Of a stretch of 43,319 nucleotides of DNA, positions 37,327 through 43,319 are shown piece after piece (position 1 is the stretch's first letter; each line of letters starts with the position of its first letter). The notes beneath the pieces were generated by a model, which saw only the letters and a program-made list of their open reading frames with translations, was not told the DNA's origin and ran no database searches. This DNA is from an uncultured Bacillota bacterium (GTDB lineage: Bacteria > Bacillota_I > Bacilli_A > RFN20 > CAG-631). The translations under genes were made by a program, and so were the position numbers. Location of the stretch: the NCBI GenBank assembly GCA_902491575.1, contig CABUID010000016.1, positions 1 through 43,319 of the forward strand. Reading direction: 5' to 3'.

Positions 37327-38001
37327 CTACCTATCCAAATAGTTCTGATTCAAAATTTTTCTTTTTATAAAAGCTAAATGTAAATAAATATTTCCTAATT
37401 TTGAAACGAATAATTTATATTTATTAAAATTTAAATAACCATTAATACATATTCTAGGAATTTCCTGTTTGTTAAATGATTTGTTAACATGAAAAGGTAA
37501 TACTGTCATTCCATAATCAAAACCAGAATTTGACATTTCATCTTTCACAGTATTATTATATTTTCCCATTGGATAAACCAAAATTTTCTTTGATATATAA
37601 GATTTAGTAACAGTCAATTCCTTTTTTAATACCAAAGTTGATAAAGTCGATAGATCCAAATGACTTTTTGTATGAAAGTAGAACTGTGCATACTTTAATC
37701 TTTTTAGTTCTGGCTCTGTCAAAAATCCTTTTTTACCAATATTGTCTTCTATGATAGCTAAAGAATATTTTATAGAATTTTGTTCTAAATATTTTATAGC
37801 AGGTTTTATTGATTTTAAACCGTCATCAAACATAATCATAATATTATTTCCAGTTGTAGCATTTATAAATTCGTCAAAATGGCAAAAGTTGAATTTTTTT
37901 CTTTTTAAATACTTTAATTGCATTAAGAACATATTCATTGGAACTTCCATAAATTTATCTAAATTGCCAATTCCGTGATATACAGTAATAATTCTCTTCA
38001 T
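37327..38001 (-). CDS. Polysaccharide deacetylase (NodB-type)
   Basis: 224 residues. MIMFDDGLKSIKPAIKYLE is the catalytic TFDDG-like motif, FHTKSHLDLSTL the zinc-binding H(S/T)xxH motif, and ILVYPMGKYN the RxxPY-like motif. It removes N-acetyl groups from sugars, giving a free amine, a step shared by aminosugar antibiotics and surface glycans. No signal peptide, so the substrate is cytoplasmic. Overlaps the GT4 stop as TAATG. Confidence 0.88.
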   Translation of the reverse strand: MKRIITVYHGIGNLDKFMEVPMNMFLMQLKYLKRKKFNFCHFDEFINATTGNNIMIMFDDGLKSIKPAIKYLEQNSIKYSLAIIEDNIGKKGFLTEPELKRLKYAQFYFHTKSHLDLSTLSTLVLKKELTVTKSYISKKILVYPMGKYNNTVKDEMSNSGFDYGMTVLPFHVNKSFNKQEIPRICINGYLNFNKYKLFVSKLGNIYLHLAFIKRKILNQNYLDR

Positions 38002-39158
38002 TATTTTTTCACCAACTTTTCTATAGCTACATTTATGTCGTATTTTTCTATAATGAATTTTTGTTGATTCATAATTATATTTTTTAATGAATGTGTATCT
38101 AATTTATTTATTTGTTCTATTTGCCTAGCCAGTTCCTCAGGAGTATTTCCTAAGAATACAAACTTCTTTATGTCTTCTTCTACACCTTCAATTCCTAAGC
38201 TATTTGATACAATTGGTAATCCTACACTTGCTGCCTGTAAAATTTTATTTTTAACACCTGAACCTGCTATAATAGGACATATATACATATCATATTTTTG
38301 AAGTTCTTTTTTCATGTCGTCAACATAACCAACGAAATGAACATTATTTGATTCTAAACTTTTTAGTTCTTCTGAACAGTTTTTTCCTACAAAAGACACA
38401 CTGTAATTAGAACCAAGTAATGGCATTATTTTCTCAACGATATAGTGGACTGCAAGAATATTTGGTTCATAATCCATCATTCCCGAAAAAACAATTTTAG
38501 TTCTCTTATTTTTTGCCTTAGGTGATACATTTTCATTTATCCATTTTTCAGTATCTATTGAATTATTTATTACTAACATATTATTCAAATCAATATTCCA
38601 TTTATCTATAAGATATTTTTTATCTTCTTCTGAACAAATAATTGTATTATATTTCTTAATAATTGAGGTTTCATAAATTTTGTGTTTTATATATTCCTCT
38701 TCACTTATTATCTTTTTTATGCCTTTACTTTGTTTTCTTATCCTATCATAATACTTTGTTAGACTATCAGTAATATCAATATATACTTTAGATTTATCAA
38801 AGTATTTACCATACTGTGCCATTCTTAATCTTTTAACATAAATCATATCATAATCTGTTTTTGATTTTTTTAAATATTTATGCAATTTTTTATTGTACAC
38901 ATATAGAGTTCTTAAAGTATACGGAGAAAGCATTCCAATAAAGCAATTTATTAAAGAAATAATCTTTGGTTGCTTAAATAAAATAACTTTGTCCACCATT
39001 TGTTTCGTTTCTTCCAAATATACCAAATCTTTTTTTGACGAGTATAATGATATCAAAGTAATATTACATCCCTTATTTTTTAAAGCTTTAATAATATTTT
39101 TACTTCTTACTCTTGAAAAATCATTTGGTAAAGACGGTGCTATATAAAGTATCTCCAT
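38001..39158 (-). CDS. GT4-type glycosyltransferase
   Basis: The start is most likely ATG 39158 (MEILYIAPSLPNDFSRVRSK), 9 bases after GAGGAGG; the frame is open to 39212. 385 residues. KIVFSGMMDYEPNILAVHYI and the C-terminal CPIIAGSGVKNKILQAASVG followed by PIVSNSLGIEGVE are the donor-binding features of GT4/GT1 enzymes. Overlaps the previous GT4 gene by 38 bases. It has the same layout as its neighbour, suggesting duplication. Confidence 0.9.
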   Translation of the reverse strand: MEILYIAPSLPNDFSRVRSKNIIKALKNKGCNITLISLYSSKKDLVYLEETKQMVDKVILFKQPKIISLINCFIGMLSPYTLRTLYVYNKKLHKYLKKSKTDYDMIYVKRLRMAQYGKYFDKSKVYIDITDSLTKYYDRIRKQSKGIKKIISEEEYIKHKIYETSIIKKYNTIICSEEDKKYLIDKWNIDLNNMLVINNSIDTEKWINENVSPKAKNKRTKIVFSGMMDYEPNILAVHYIVEKIMPLLGSNYSVSFVGKNCSEELKSLESNNVHFVGYVDDMKKELQKYDMYICPIIAGSGVKNKILQAASVGLPIVSNSLGIEGVEEDIKKFVFLGNTPEELARQIEQINKLDTHSLKNIIMNQQKFIIEKYDINVAIEKLVKK

Positions 39159-40311
39159 AAACATTTTCCTCCTCGTATTTTTCTTTGAAAATTTGATAGT
39201 TATGCTCACCAAGTTTTTTTAATCTTGTTGGATTTGATAATAATTTTTGTATTGAATTTATTATTTCTGCATCATCATCAACTATAAAAGTCCCTTTAAC
39301 ACTTGGTAATCCTTCAGCACCTAATTTGGTACTAACAACCGTTTTACTATGTGACCAATATTCCAATATTTTAATTCTTGTTCCACTACCAAAATATACA
39401 GGAACTACACAAATCCAAGATTCATCAATAAGTTTATTTTTTAATTTTTCCTCTGCATTTTCATATATTTTAATATTCATTTTACCGTCGTATTCTTTTA
39501 TATCAGAATTTATAGCTGATCCCACAATGTTAAATTTAATAGATGGGTTGTTTAAATATAATTTTGTATAAATATTCTTAATAAAGTGTATTAGTCCATG
39601 TTTATTTGGTTTCCAAGATAAACTACCAACGAATATTAAAGTAGGACTATTACTATATTTAGCTAAATCATTTCTCATATTTGCATAGGTATTATTTACA
39701 ACAAATGATTTTTTCTTTATTTTTTTTGAACAAGAAAAAGCTTTCAAATCTCGTTCACTGACAAAGAAATTGCTTTTAGATTCACTTAAAGCTTGAATTT
39801 CTACATTTTTCATAAGTCTTGATTCTCTTTTCAACATTATGTTCATTGGAAATGTTTCGTACTCTGATGTTCTTTTAATTAATTCATATTCAACATTGTG
39901 ATCATCAAAATAGAATGGAATATTATTAATATGCTTTTTGTATTGTACTGTTGCAATTTCGGCAAAGAAAACAAAATCATATTGATTATCTGTACATAAT
40001 TGATTTATTTTATTTGCAATTTCCTTATTATAGTATTGCAGATTTATAATTGGTTCTTTACTTATAAAACTATCTAGTGTATTTTTCATAAGAGTTTTCT
40101 TTGTTCGAACAAAAGGATATCCATATATATTATTTGTATATTTTTTTAATTCTTTAATTTTACTATTTCCAAAATCTTTATTCCAATATCCAATAACATC
40201 AACTTTATAATACTTTGACAAAAATTTTATCCACGCAAAATTTCTTTTTAATCCACCTCCATAAGCAGGTGCTGGTACAAACTTTGTTATAAATAATATT
40301 TTCTTTTTCAT
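39121..40311 (-). CDS. GT4-type glycosyltransferase
   Basis: 396 residues. KILFITKFVPAPAYGGGLKR is the N-terminal acceptor-side strand and glycine-rich loop; LIFVGSLSWKPNKHGLIHFI and VVPVYFGSGTRIKILEYWSH are donor-side motifs, followed by TKLGAEGLP. Soluble enzyme. AGGAGGTTTTT precedes ATG 40311. Second gene of the leftward operon, 14 bases after the isomerase stop. Confidence 0.92.
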   Translation of the reverse strand: MKKKILFITKFVPAPAYGGGLKRNFAWIKFLSKYYKVDVIGYWNKDFGNSKIKELKKYTNNIYGYPFVRTKKTLMKNTLDSFISKEPIINLQYYNKEIANKINQLCTDNQYDFVFFAEIATVQYKKHINNIPFYFDDHNVEYELIKRTSEYETFPMNIMLKRESRLMKNVEIQALSESKSNFFVSERDLKAFSCSKKIKKKSFVVNNTYANMRNDLAKYSNSPTLIFVGSLSWKPNKHGLIHFIKNIYTKLYLNNPSIKFNIVGSAINSDIKEYDGKMNIKIYENAEEKLKNKLIDESWICVVPVYFGSGTRIKILEYWSHSKTVVSTKLGAEGLPSVKGTFIVDDDAEIINSIQKLLSNPTRLKKLGEHNYQIFKEKYEEENVYGDTLYSTVFTK

Positions 40312-40325
40312 AAAAACCTCCTAAA

Positions 40326-41162
40326 TTAGAAAACTATCAATATATCTAAATTACCAAAAATTGTATAGTCAGAGTATGGTAATATAAAATATGTTTCATC
40401 TTTTTTAACCTTTAAAGATTTATTTGCTATATTTATAGTCCCGTTACCGTTCAAGACTAGCACTATTTGACAACAATTTTTTTTACCGAAATACTTTTCG
40501 CCTTTTATATTAACTTTGTTTATTTTGAAATTTGAGCTTTTAAATCTTTTAAAATTATGGTATATATTTTTTTTCATATTGAATTTGCTAAAACGTGCGT
40601 TTTCAACAAACTCTTTTTGAGTTAATTCCCTATTATTATCCCAATCAAAATATCTATAAGTTACGTCATAATTGTTTTGAACCTCACATACAATATTATT
40701 TTCTAATATTGAATGTATAGTACCTGGGTTAACAGCTGCAAAATCATATTTATTACAAGTAATTATATTAGAGTTAGATAATATAGCATCTAAATTTAAA
40801 TTCTTTTTCTTAATACTTTTATTTAAACCTAATAATATTTTAGAATTATCTTTTAAAAATAGCCATGTTTCTTTTTTACCTTTAGGATGAACCTGTAATG
40901 AAAGTTTTTTTGAAGAATATATATATTTAATTAAGAAAGGGAATTGCTTTCTTCTTAAATATTTTTTTCCAAAAAACTCTTCTTTTTGGGGACTAATATA
41001 TAGTTGATATAAACTATAAATGTTTTTATTATCATCTTCAATATAGTTTGACTGTTGATTATTTACTTCAAATTTAATTACCTCACCTATTACTTTTTTA
41101 TTTATTTTTTTAGCACCCCATATTTTTTCTACATCAATACTAATGACTTTATAAATTTTCAT
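40326..41162 (-). CDS. manA: Mannose-6-phosphate isomerase, class I-like
   Basis: Start at ATG 41162 (MKIYKVISIDVEKIWGAKKI), with GAGGTGTAT upstream that overlaps the leader-peptide stop; the open frame reaches a TTG at 41189. 278 residues. IWGAKKIN, FPFLIKYIYSSKKLSLQVHP (zinc-binding Gln/His) and FAAVNPGTIHSILENNIVCE (His) are class I isomerase features. It interconverts fructose-6-P and mannose-6-P, feeding the sugar-nucleotide gene of the operon. First gene of the leftward operon. Confidence 0.88.
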   Translation of the reverse strand: MKIYKVISIDVEKIWGAKKINKKVIGEVIKFEVNNQQSNYIEDDNKNIYSLYQLYISPQKEEFFGKKYLRRKQFPFLIKYIYSSKKLSLQVHPKGKKETWLFLKDNSKILLGLNKSIKKKNLNLDAILSNSNIITCNKYDFAAVNPGTIHSILENNIVCEVQNNYDVTYRYFDWDNNRELTQKEFVENARFSKFNMKKNIYHNFKRFKSSNFKINKVNIKGEKYFGKKNCCQIVLVLNGNGTINIANKSLKVKKDETYFILPYSDYTIFGNLDILIVF

Positions 41163-41169
41163 ATACACC

Positions 41170-41223
41170 TCAACCAAAAAAGGGGACAAAAAGCAATCGA
41201 TTGCCTTTTATCCCTTTTCTCAT
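41170..41223 (-). CDS. Leader peptide MRKGIKGNRLLFVPFFG of the leftward operon
   Basis: TTAGGAGAG lies 6 bases before ATG (41223-41221). The 17-codon frame ends at TGA 41172-41170, inside the isomerase ribosome site. The frame covers the whole leader terminator, so translation of the peptide would open the hairpin. This layout is characteristic of translation-controlled attenuation, as known for several antibiotic-inducible genes. Coding is supported by the ribosome site and placement; regulation is inferred. Confidence 0.65.
   Translation of the reverse strand: MRKGIKGNRLLFVPFFG
41175..41218 (-). terminator. Leader terminator/attenuator of the leftward operon
   Basis: Minus-strand AAAAGGGATAAAAGGCAAT pairs with ATTGCTTTTTGTCCCC, followed by TTTTTT; the core GCAATCGATTGC (41193-41204) is a perfect palindrome. 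Upstream minus-strand GGCGATTGCC (41255-41246) is complementary to GGCAATCG of the 5' arm, so an alternative antiterminator pairing is available. Confidence 0.75.
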
Positions 41224-41273
41224 ACTGTACTCTCCTAAGTTTGTTGGCAATCGCCACCCCAAATTTGCTCTCT

Positions 41274-41302
41274 ATTCTACATTATTTTATTAAAATAGTC
41301 AA
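41274..41302 (-). promoter_or_regulatory. Leftward operon promoter TTGACT-17-TAGAAT
   Basis: Minus-strand TTGACT (41302-41297), 17-base spacer, TAGAAT (41279-41274). It has the same -35 and spacing as the rightward operon promoter. The expected start lies about 15 bases before the GGCGATTGCC element. Confidence 0.8.
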
Positions 41303-41313
41303 TAGTTTTACTC

Positions 41314-41340
41314 AAAAAAACAACAATTTTGTGTGTTTTT
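41314..41340. promoter_or_regulatory. Imperfect palindrome upstream of the leftward operon promoter
   Basis: AAAAAAACAACAA followed by TTTTGTGTGTTTTT, related to the perfect 10802-10825 palindrome and at a similar distance (11 bases against 14) upstream of the -35 box. Confidence 0.5.
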
Positions 41341-41393
41341 TCAAAAAAATTAAATATTCATTTAATACAGTATGTAATACTAAATTATTTAAT

Positions 41394-41422
41394 AAAAAAA
41401 CTTCATTCTAAACAATGAAGTT
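41394..41422 (-). terminator. Terminator after right XRE gene
   Basis: AACTTCATT (41399-41407), loop CTAAAC, AATGAAGTT (41414-41422); on the minus strand it ends in a run of T (complement of 41394-41400). Confidence 0.85.
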
Positions 41423-41439
41423 GTGTTACAAAAAAACAT

Positions 41440-41655
41440 CTATTTTTTTCTATAAATCAATAATAAAGATGGATCTACATTTAATCCTTTTGCAATTTTT
41501 TCAACTGTTTCTAGTGAAGTTTTTCTTCCACTTCTCTCTATTTCACCAATGTAATTTGTACTTAATCCACATAGCTCTGCTAACTCTTTTTGAGTTAATT
41601 TTAATTGTTTTCGGTAATATCTGACATTTTCTTTAAAAATTTCTTTTAATTTCAT
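41440..41655 (-). CDS. XRE-family transcriptional regulator, 71 aa (right module)
   Basis: MKLKEIFKENVRYYRKQLKL, TQKELAELCGLSTNYIGEIE and RSGRKTSLETVEKIAKG form one Cro/C1 domain. GAGGTTAGATATA precedes ATG 41655, as in the left module. Roughly 70% identical to the 10421-10651 protein while the rest of the module is nearly identical, so this gene has diverged with its operon. It is transcribed toward the leftward operon and ends at its own terminator. Confidence 0.88.
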   Translation of the reverse strand: MKLKEIFKENVRYYRKQLKLTQKELAELCGLSTNYIGEIERSGRKTSLETVEKIAKGLNVDPSLLLIYRKK

Positions 41656-41750
41656 TATATCTAACCTCGATTTATACTATTTAGCAATTTATTAAACATA
41701 ACATTTTATCTATACAAACTATAAATTTTAATTAATAAATTTAAAATCGT

Positions 41751-41778
41751 ATTTAATTTTATCACAATAAAATTAAAT
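41751..41778. promoter_or_regulatory. Perfect 12-bp inverted repeat upstream of right XRE gene
   Basis: ATTTAATTTTAT (41751-41762), CACA, ATAAAATTAAAT (41767-41778), about 95 bases upstream of the XRE start. Not found in the left module. Candidate operator, in a very A+T-rich stretch. Confidence 0.45.
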
Positions 41779-41911
41779 ATCAAGAAAAAATATAATTTTA
41801 ATGTTAAATTGCTGTTATATATAATTTAATAAACTTGACATCCATCTTAAATAAATATTATTATATATACAAAGATGATATGTTGAATTATAATTACTTA
41901 ACGGTCCAATT

Positions 41912-42205
41912 TTAAGTATTGTTCTGCAAATTCATCTTTTTTTTTGGTGGAACATACTCTATTATTTCTTTAGGATCTATTCCACATGCAACTAATACAT
42001 AAGTTATTCTTGCTAAGACATCTTTATCTATTCTAATAATTCTATCTTCATAATATTTTTTTACAATTTCATGATTAAGTCCAGTCAATCTACGCATTTT
42101 TGATATTGATATTCCTGCTTTATCCATAGCAGAACCAACATTACAAACATACTGTCCATAATTTCCTAGCATTTCTAATATGTCTATTTTATATTGCTTT
42201 TCCAA
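41912..42205 (-). CDS. XRE-like HTH protein, 97 aa (right copy)
   Basis: TTG start after AAAGGAGGAATTTAG. Same architecture as 9886-10179: SKMRRLTGLNHEIVKKYYED helix-turn-helix and DVLARITYVLVACGIDPKEI tail. The substitutions are mostly conservative (for example H/Q, I/V, A/S, E/K), consistent with both copies being functional. Between the 83-aa HTH and XRE genes. Confidence 0.8.
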   Translation of the reverse strand: MEKQYKIDILEMLGNYGQYVCNVGSAMDKAGISISKMRRLTGLNHEIVKKYYEDRIIRIDKDVLARITYVLVACGIDPKEIIEYVPPKKKMNLQNNT

Positions 42206-42382
42206 CTAAATTCCTCCTTTCAATACACCAGCAATTTTACAATATAATAGTATCACAAATAAGACTTTTAAATTAGGCTCTTGTTTGTTGGTCGCATTTG
42301 TGGTATAATCAAAATGTAGTAACGGGACAAATAAGATACATTGTGGTACAATTGATTTGGAGATTAACATCGTACTATAAAA

Positions 42383-42408
42383 AAGATTGAAATTGCAGTT
42401 TCAATCTT
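42383..42408. terminator. Hairpin after right 83-aa HTH gene
   Basis: AAGATTGAAA (42383-42392), TTGCAG, TTTCAATCTT (42399-42408). Read on the minus strand, it is followed by TTTTTTAT. Counterpart of 9683-9712. Confidence 0.8.
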
Positions 42409-42422
42409 GTAATTAAGGATTA

Positions 42423-42674
42423 TCACTCCTTCAAGAAATCATCTAGTGGTTTTTGATACAAAATACTAAACTTAATAAGTAGCTTCAAAGAACATGTTTT
42501 ATTTAGATCGTCTTCTGATTCAATTCTTCTCAAATAATCATAAGACATATCTAATATTTCTGCTACCTTTGAAAGTGCAATTCCACTTTCATGACGAAAC
42601 TTCTTGATGTTTCTATATATGATTGGCATGTAATCCTTATTAAGTAATTGTTGAAGTTGATCTTCGTTTTTCAC
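42423..42674 (-). CDS. Small XRE-family HTH protein, 83 aa (right copy)
   Basis: Identical in protein sequence to 9417-9668 (IKKFRHESGIALSKVAEILD core). GTG start after AGAGGTGA. Flanked by the same GGGAC-type operator pair. Complete identity of this gene while others in the module differ suggests recent duplication, gene conversion or strong constraint. Confidence 0.85.
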   Translation of the reverse strand: MKNEDQLQQLLNKDYMPIIYRNIKKFRHESGIALSKVAEILDMSYDYLRRIESEDDLNKTCSLKLLIKFSILYQKPLDDFLKE

Positions 42675-42792
42675 TTAAATCACCTCTTTTTATATTTTCC
42701 CATAAAAAGAGAAAAAATAATGTATCTTAATCGTCCCAAATATGGTATCATTAAATTGAGGTGTTTATATACTAGACAATTTAATGACCAAA

Positions 42793-42864
42793 ATAAGCAG
42801 TAGTAAATAATAGATTTTTGTAATGCTTCAAACTTTAATTACACAAATCTTATATGACTACTGC
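42793..42864. promoter_or_regulatory. 72-base imperfect hairpin in the HTH module, right copy
   Basis: Reverse-complement copy of 9225-9296 with both stems kept (outer AAGCAGTAGT/ACTACTGCTT, inner 13-base arms). Confidence 0.5.
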
Positions 42865-42914
42865 TTTTATTATTTTAATCAAATTTAAAAATATTATGTG
42901 AAAGGGATGATGAT

Positions 42915-43295
42915 ATGAAAAAAAGATTAAAAAATTTTTTTAAATTAAATGTTGGGAAAAAAAATAAAATAAGAAAGGAGTTAATGCTAGGAATGTTAAA
43001 TGCAAACAATTTTTGTATTGCATATAATAAAAATCAAAATACAGAAATTTGGAATTATATGTTAAGCGAAGATAAAAACAATTTATTTGTTTATGATGAA
43101 AATGACATCACTATTTACGACGGGCTTGTTAAAGATGCACCAGATTACATATTTAGGTATGGAGAAATATTTTCAGTTGTTGCGTATGAAGATTTAAACT
43201 TAATAGACGGTATTATAAGTAGAAAAAACTTTAATTTGTTAAATAATAAAAATACGTACCGAAAGGAGGAAAAATATTTATGTGGGCAAAAGTAG
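42915..43295 (+). CDS. Hypothetical protein, 126 aa (right copy)
   Basis: Near-identical to the product of 8796-9176. Contains NLFVYDENDITIYDG and EDLNLIDGIISRKN. Divergent from the right HTH module and overlapping the next gene start by 16 bases. Unknown function. Confidence 0.6.
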   Translation: MKKRLKNFFKLNVGKKNKIRKELMLGMLNANNFCIAYNKNQNTEIWNYMLSEDKNNLFVYDENDITIYDGLVKDAPDYIFRYGEIFSVVAYEDLNLIDGIISRKNFNLLNNKNTYRKEEKYLCGQK

Positions 43296-43319
43296 AATTA
43301 AATAACGAGATGATGGATA
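43280..43319 (+). CDS. Start of second copy of the 147-aa hypothetical protein, partial
   Basis: ATG 43280 after GGAGGAAAAATATTT; the visible codons read MWAKVELNNEMMD against MWAKIELNNEMVD at 8811. The gene is cut by the window end. It shows that the four-gene leftward group next to the left module begins again here in mirror image. Confidence 0.6.
   Translation, partial: MWAKVELNNEMMD

Larger units (their letters stand above)
41831..43319 (-). repeat. Right arm of the 1,489-bp (or longer) inverted repeat
   Basis: Reverse-complement counterpart of 8772-10260, the same length, running to the last base of the window. It contains the 97-aa and 83-aa HTH genes, their terminator, operators and hairpin, the 126-aa gene and the start of the 147-aa gene. 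The repeat therefore probably continues beyond the window. Confidence 0.9.

Noticed and set aside
41055..41411. 118-aa plus-strand frame across manA start and its leader
   Set aside because: It covers the promoter, leader peptide and terminator of the leftward operon on the opposite strand; Phe/Tyr-rich low complexity.
1..43319. CRISPR arrays, tRNA or rRNA genes
   Set aside because: No regularly spaced direct repeats, no cloverleaf-like GTTCGA regions and no rRNA-like stretches were seen on either strand by reading.

Overview
The window is strongly A+T-rich, with consensus AGGAGG-type ribosome sites, frequent TTG/GTG starts, TGA used as a stop and TGG for Trp. This points to a low-GC Bacillota (Firmicutes) chromosome, perhaps an uncultured gut-type Bacilli; the lineage is inference. 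It appears to be the left part of an integrative island. Bases 1-44 are the 3' end of a gene encoding a SEC-C zinc motif (CGSGKKYKQCCGK, stop). Next come a cluster of GTGTGCA repeats and a tyrosine recombinase. No relaxase, type IV secretion or phage structural genes are visible, and the right end of the element lies outside the window.

Region 1 (1-7100) holds the integrase, a replication-type HTH protein with an in-frame TGA near its end, and a divergent XRE-like regulator. Four copies of a GTYTACTAGTRTAAAC-like operator accompany the regulator. Small accessory genes follow: unknowns, a MazF/PemK-like protein, a membrane protein, a cold-shock protein, an ArpU/sigma-like HTH protein and a membrane-anchored CAP-domain protein. 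Region 2 (7124-9176, minus strand) holds four genes of unknown function.

Region 3 (about 8772-43319) is the core. Two convergent biosynthetic operons are each preceded by a module of three small HTH regulators. The modules form a 1,489-bp inverted repeat (8772-10260 and 41831-43319) that runs off the window. The rightward operon (10990-23343) encodes a LysR regulator, a PHP phosphoesterase, an unknown protein, a nucleotide N-glycosidase-like protein, a frameshifted radical SAM/SPASM enzyme, a GT-B glycosyltransferase, two DegT-type aminotransferases, two FemAB/GNAT-like acyltransferases, a methyltransferase, an ABC-F protein and an APH(3')-like kinase. This set matches the logic of cytosine peptidyl-nucleoside antibiotics (blasticidin S, mildiomycin): CMP hydrolysis, cytosylglucuronate synthesis, radical SAM decarboxylation, transamination, aminoacylation, methylation. 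The ABC-F protein would then protect the ribosome.

The leftward operon (41162 down to 24756) encodes phosphomannose isomerase, two GT4 and one GT2 glycosyltransferases, a NodB deacetylase, three radical SAM enzymes, a GNAT/FemAB-like protein, an SDR, a clan GH-A glycosidase-like protein, a second ABC-F, a HAD phosphatase, a sugar nucleotidyltransferase, a polyprenyl-phosphate sugar transferase and a second APH-like kinase. It looks like a second, saccharide-type pathway of unknown product with its own resistance genes. Both operons start from near-consensus promoters with an AACAACAA/TTGTTGTT palindrome just upstream and an intrinsic terminator in the leader. The right leader also encodes a 17-codon peptide spanning its terminator.

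Between the operons lies a pair of convergent, overlapping 28-codon micro-genes (23491-23577 and 23546-23632). They encode related peptides (KYHRK-PIKEFDL-Q-L) on opposite strands and are followed by a lactonase-type beta-propeller gene.
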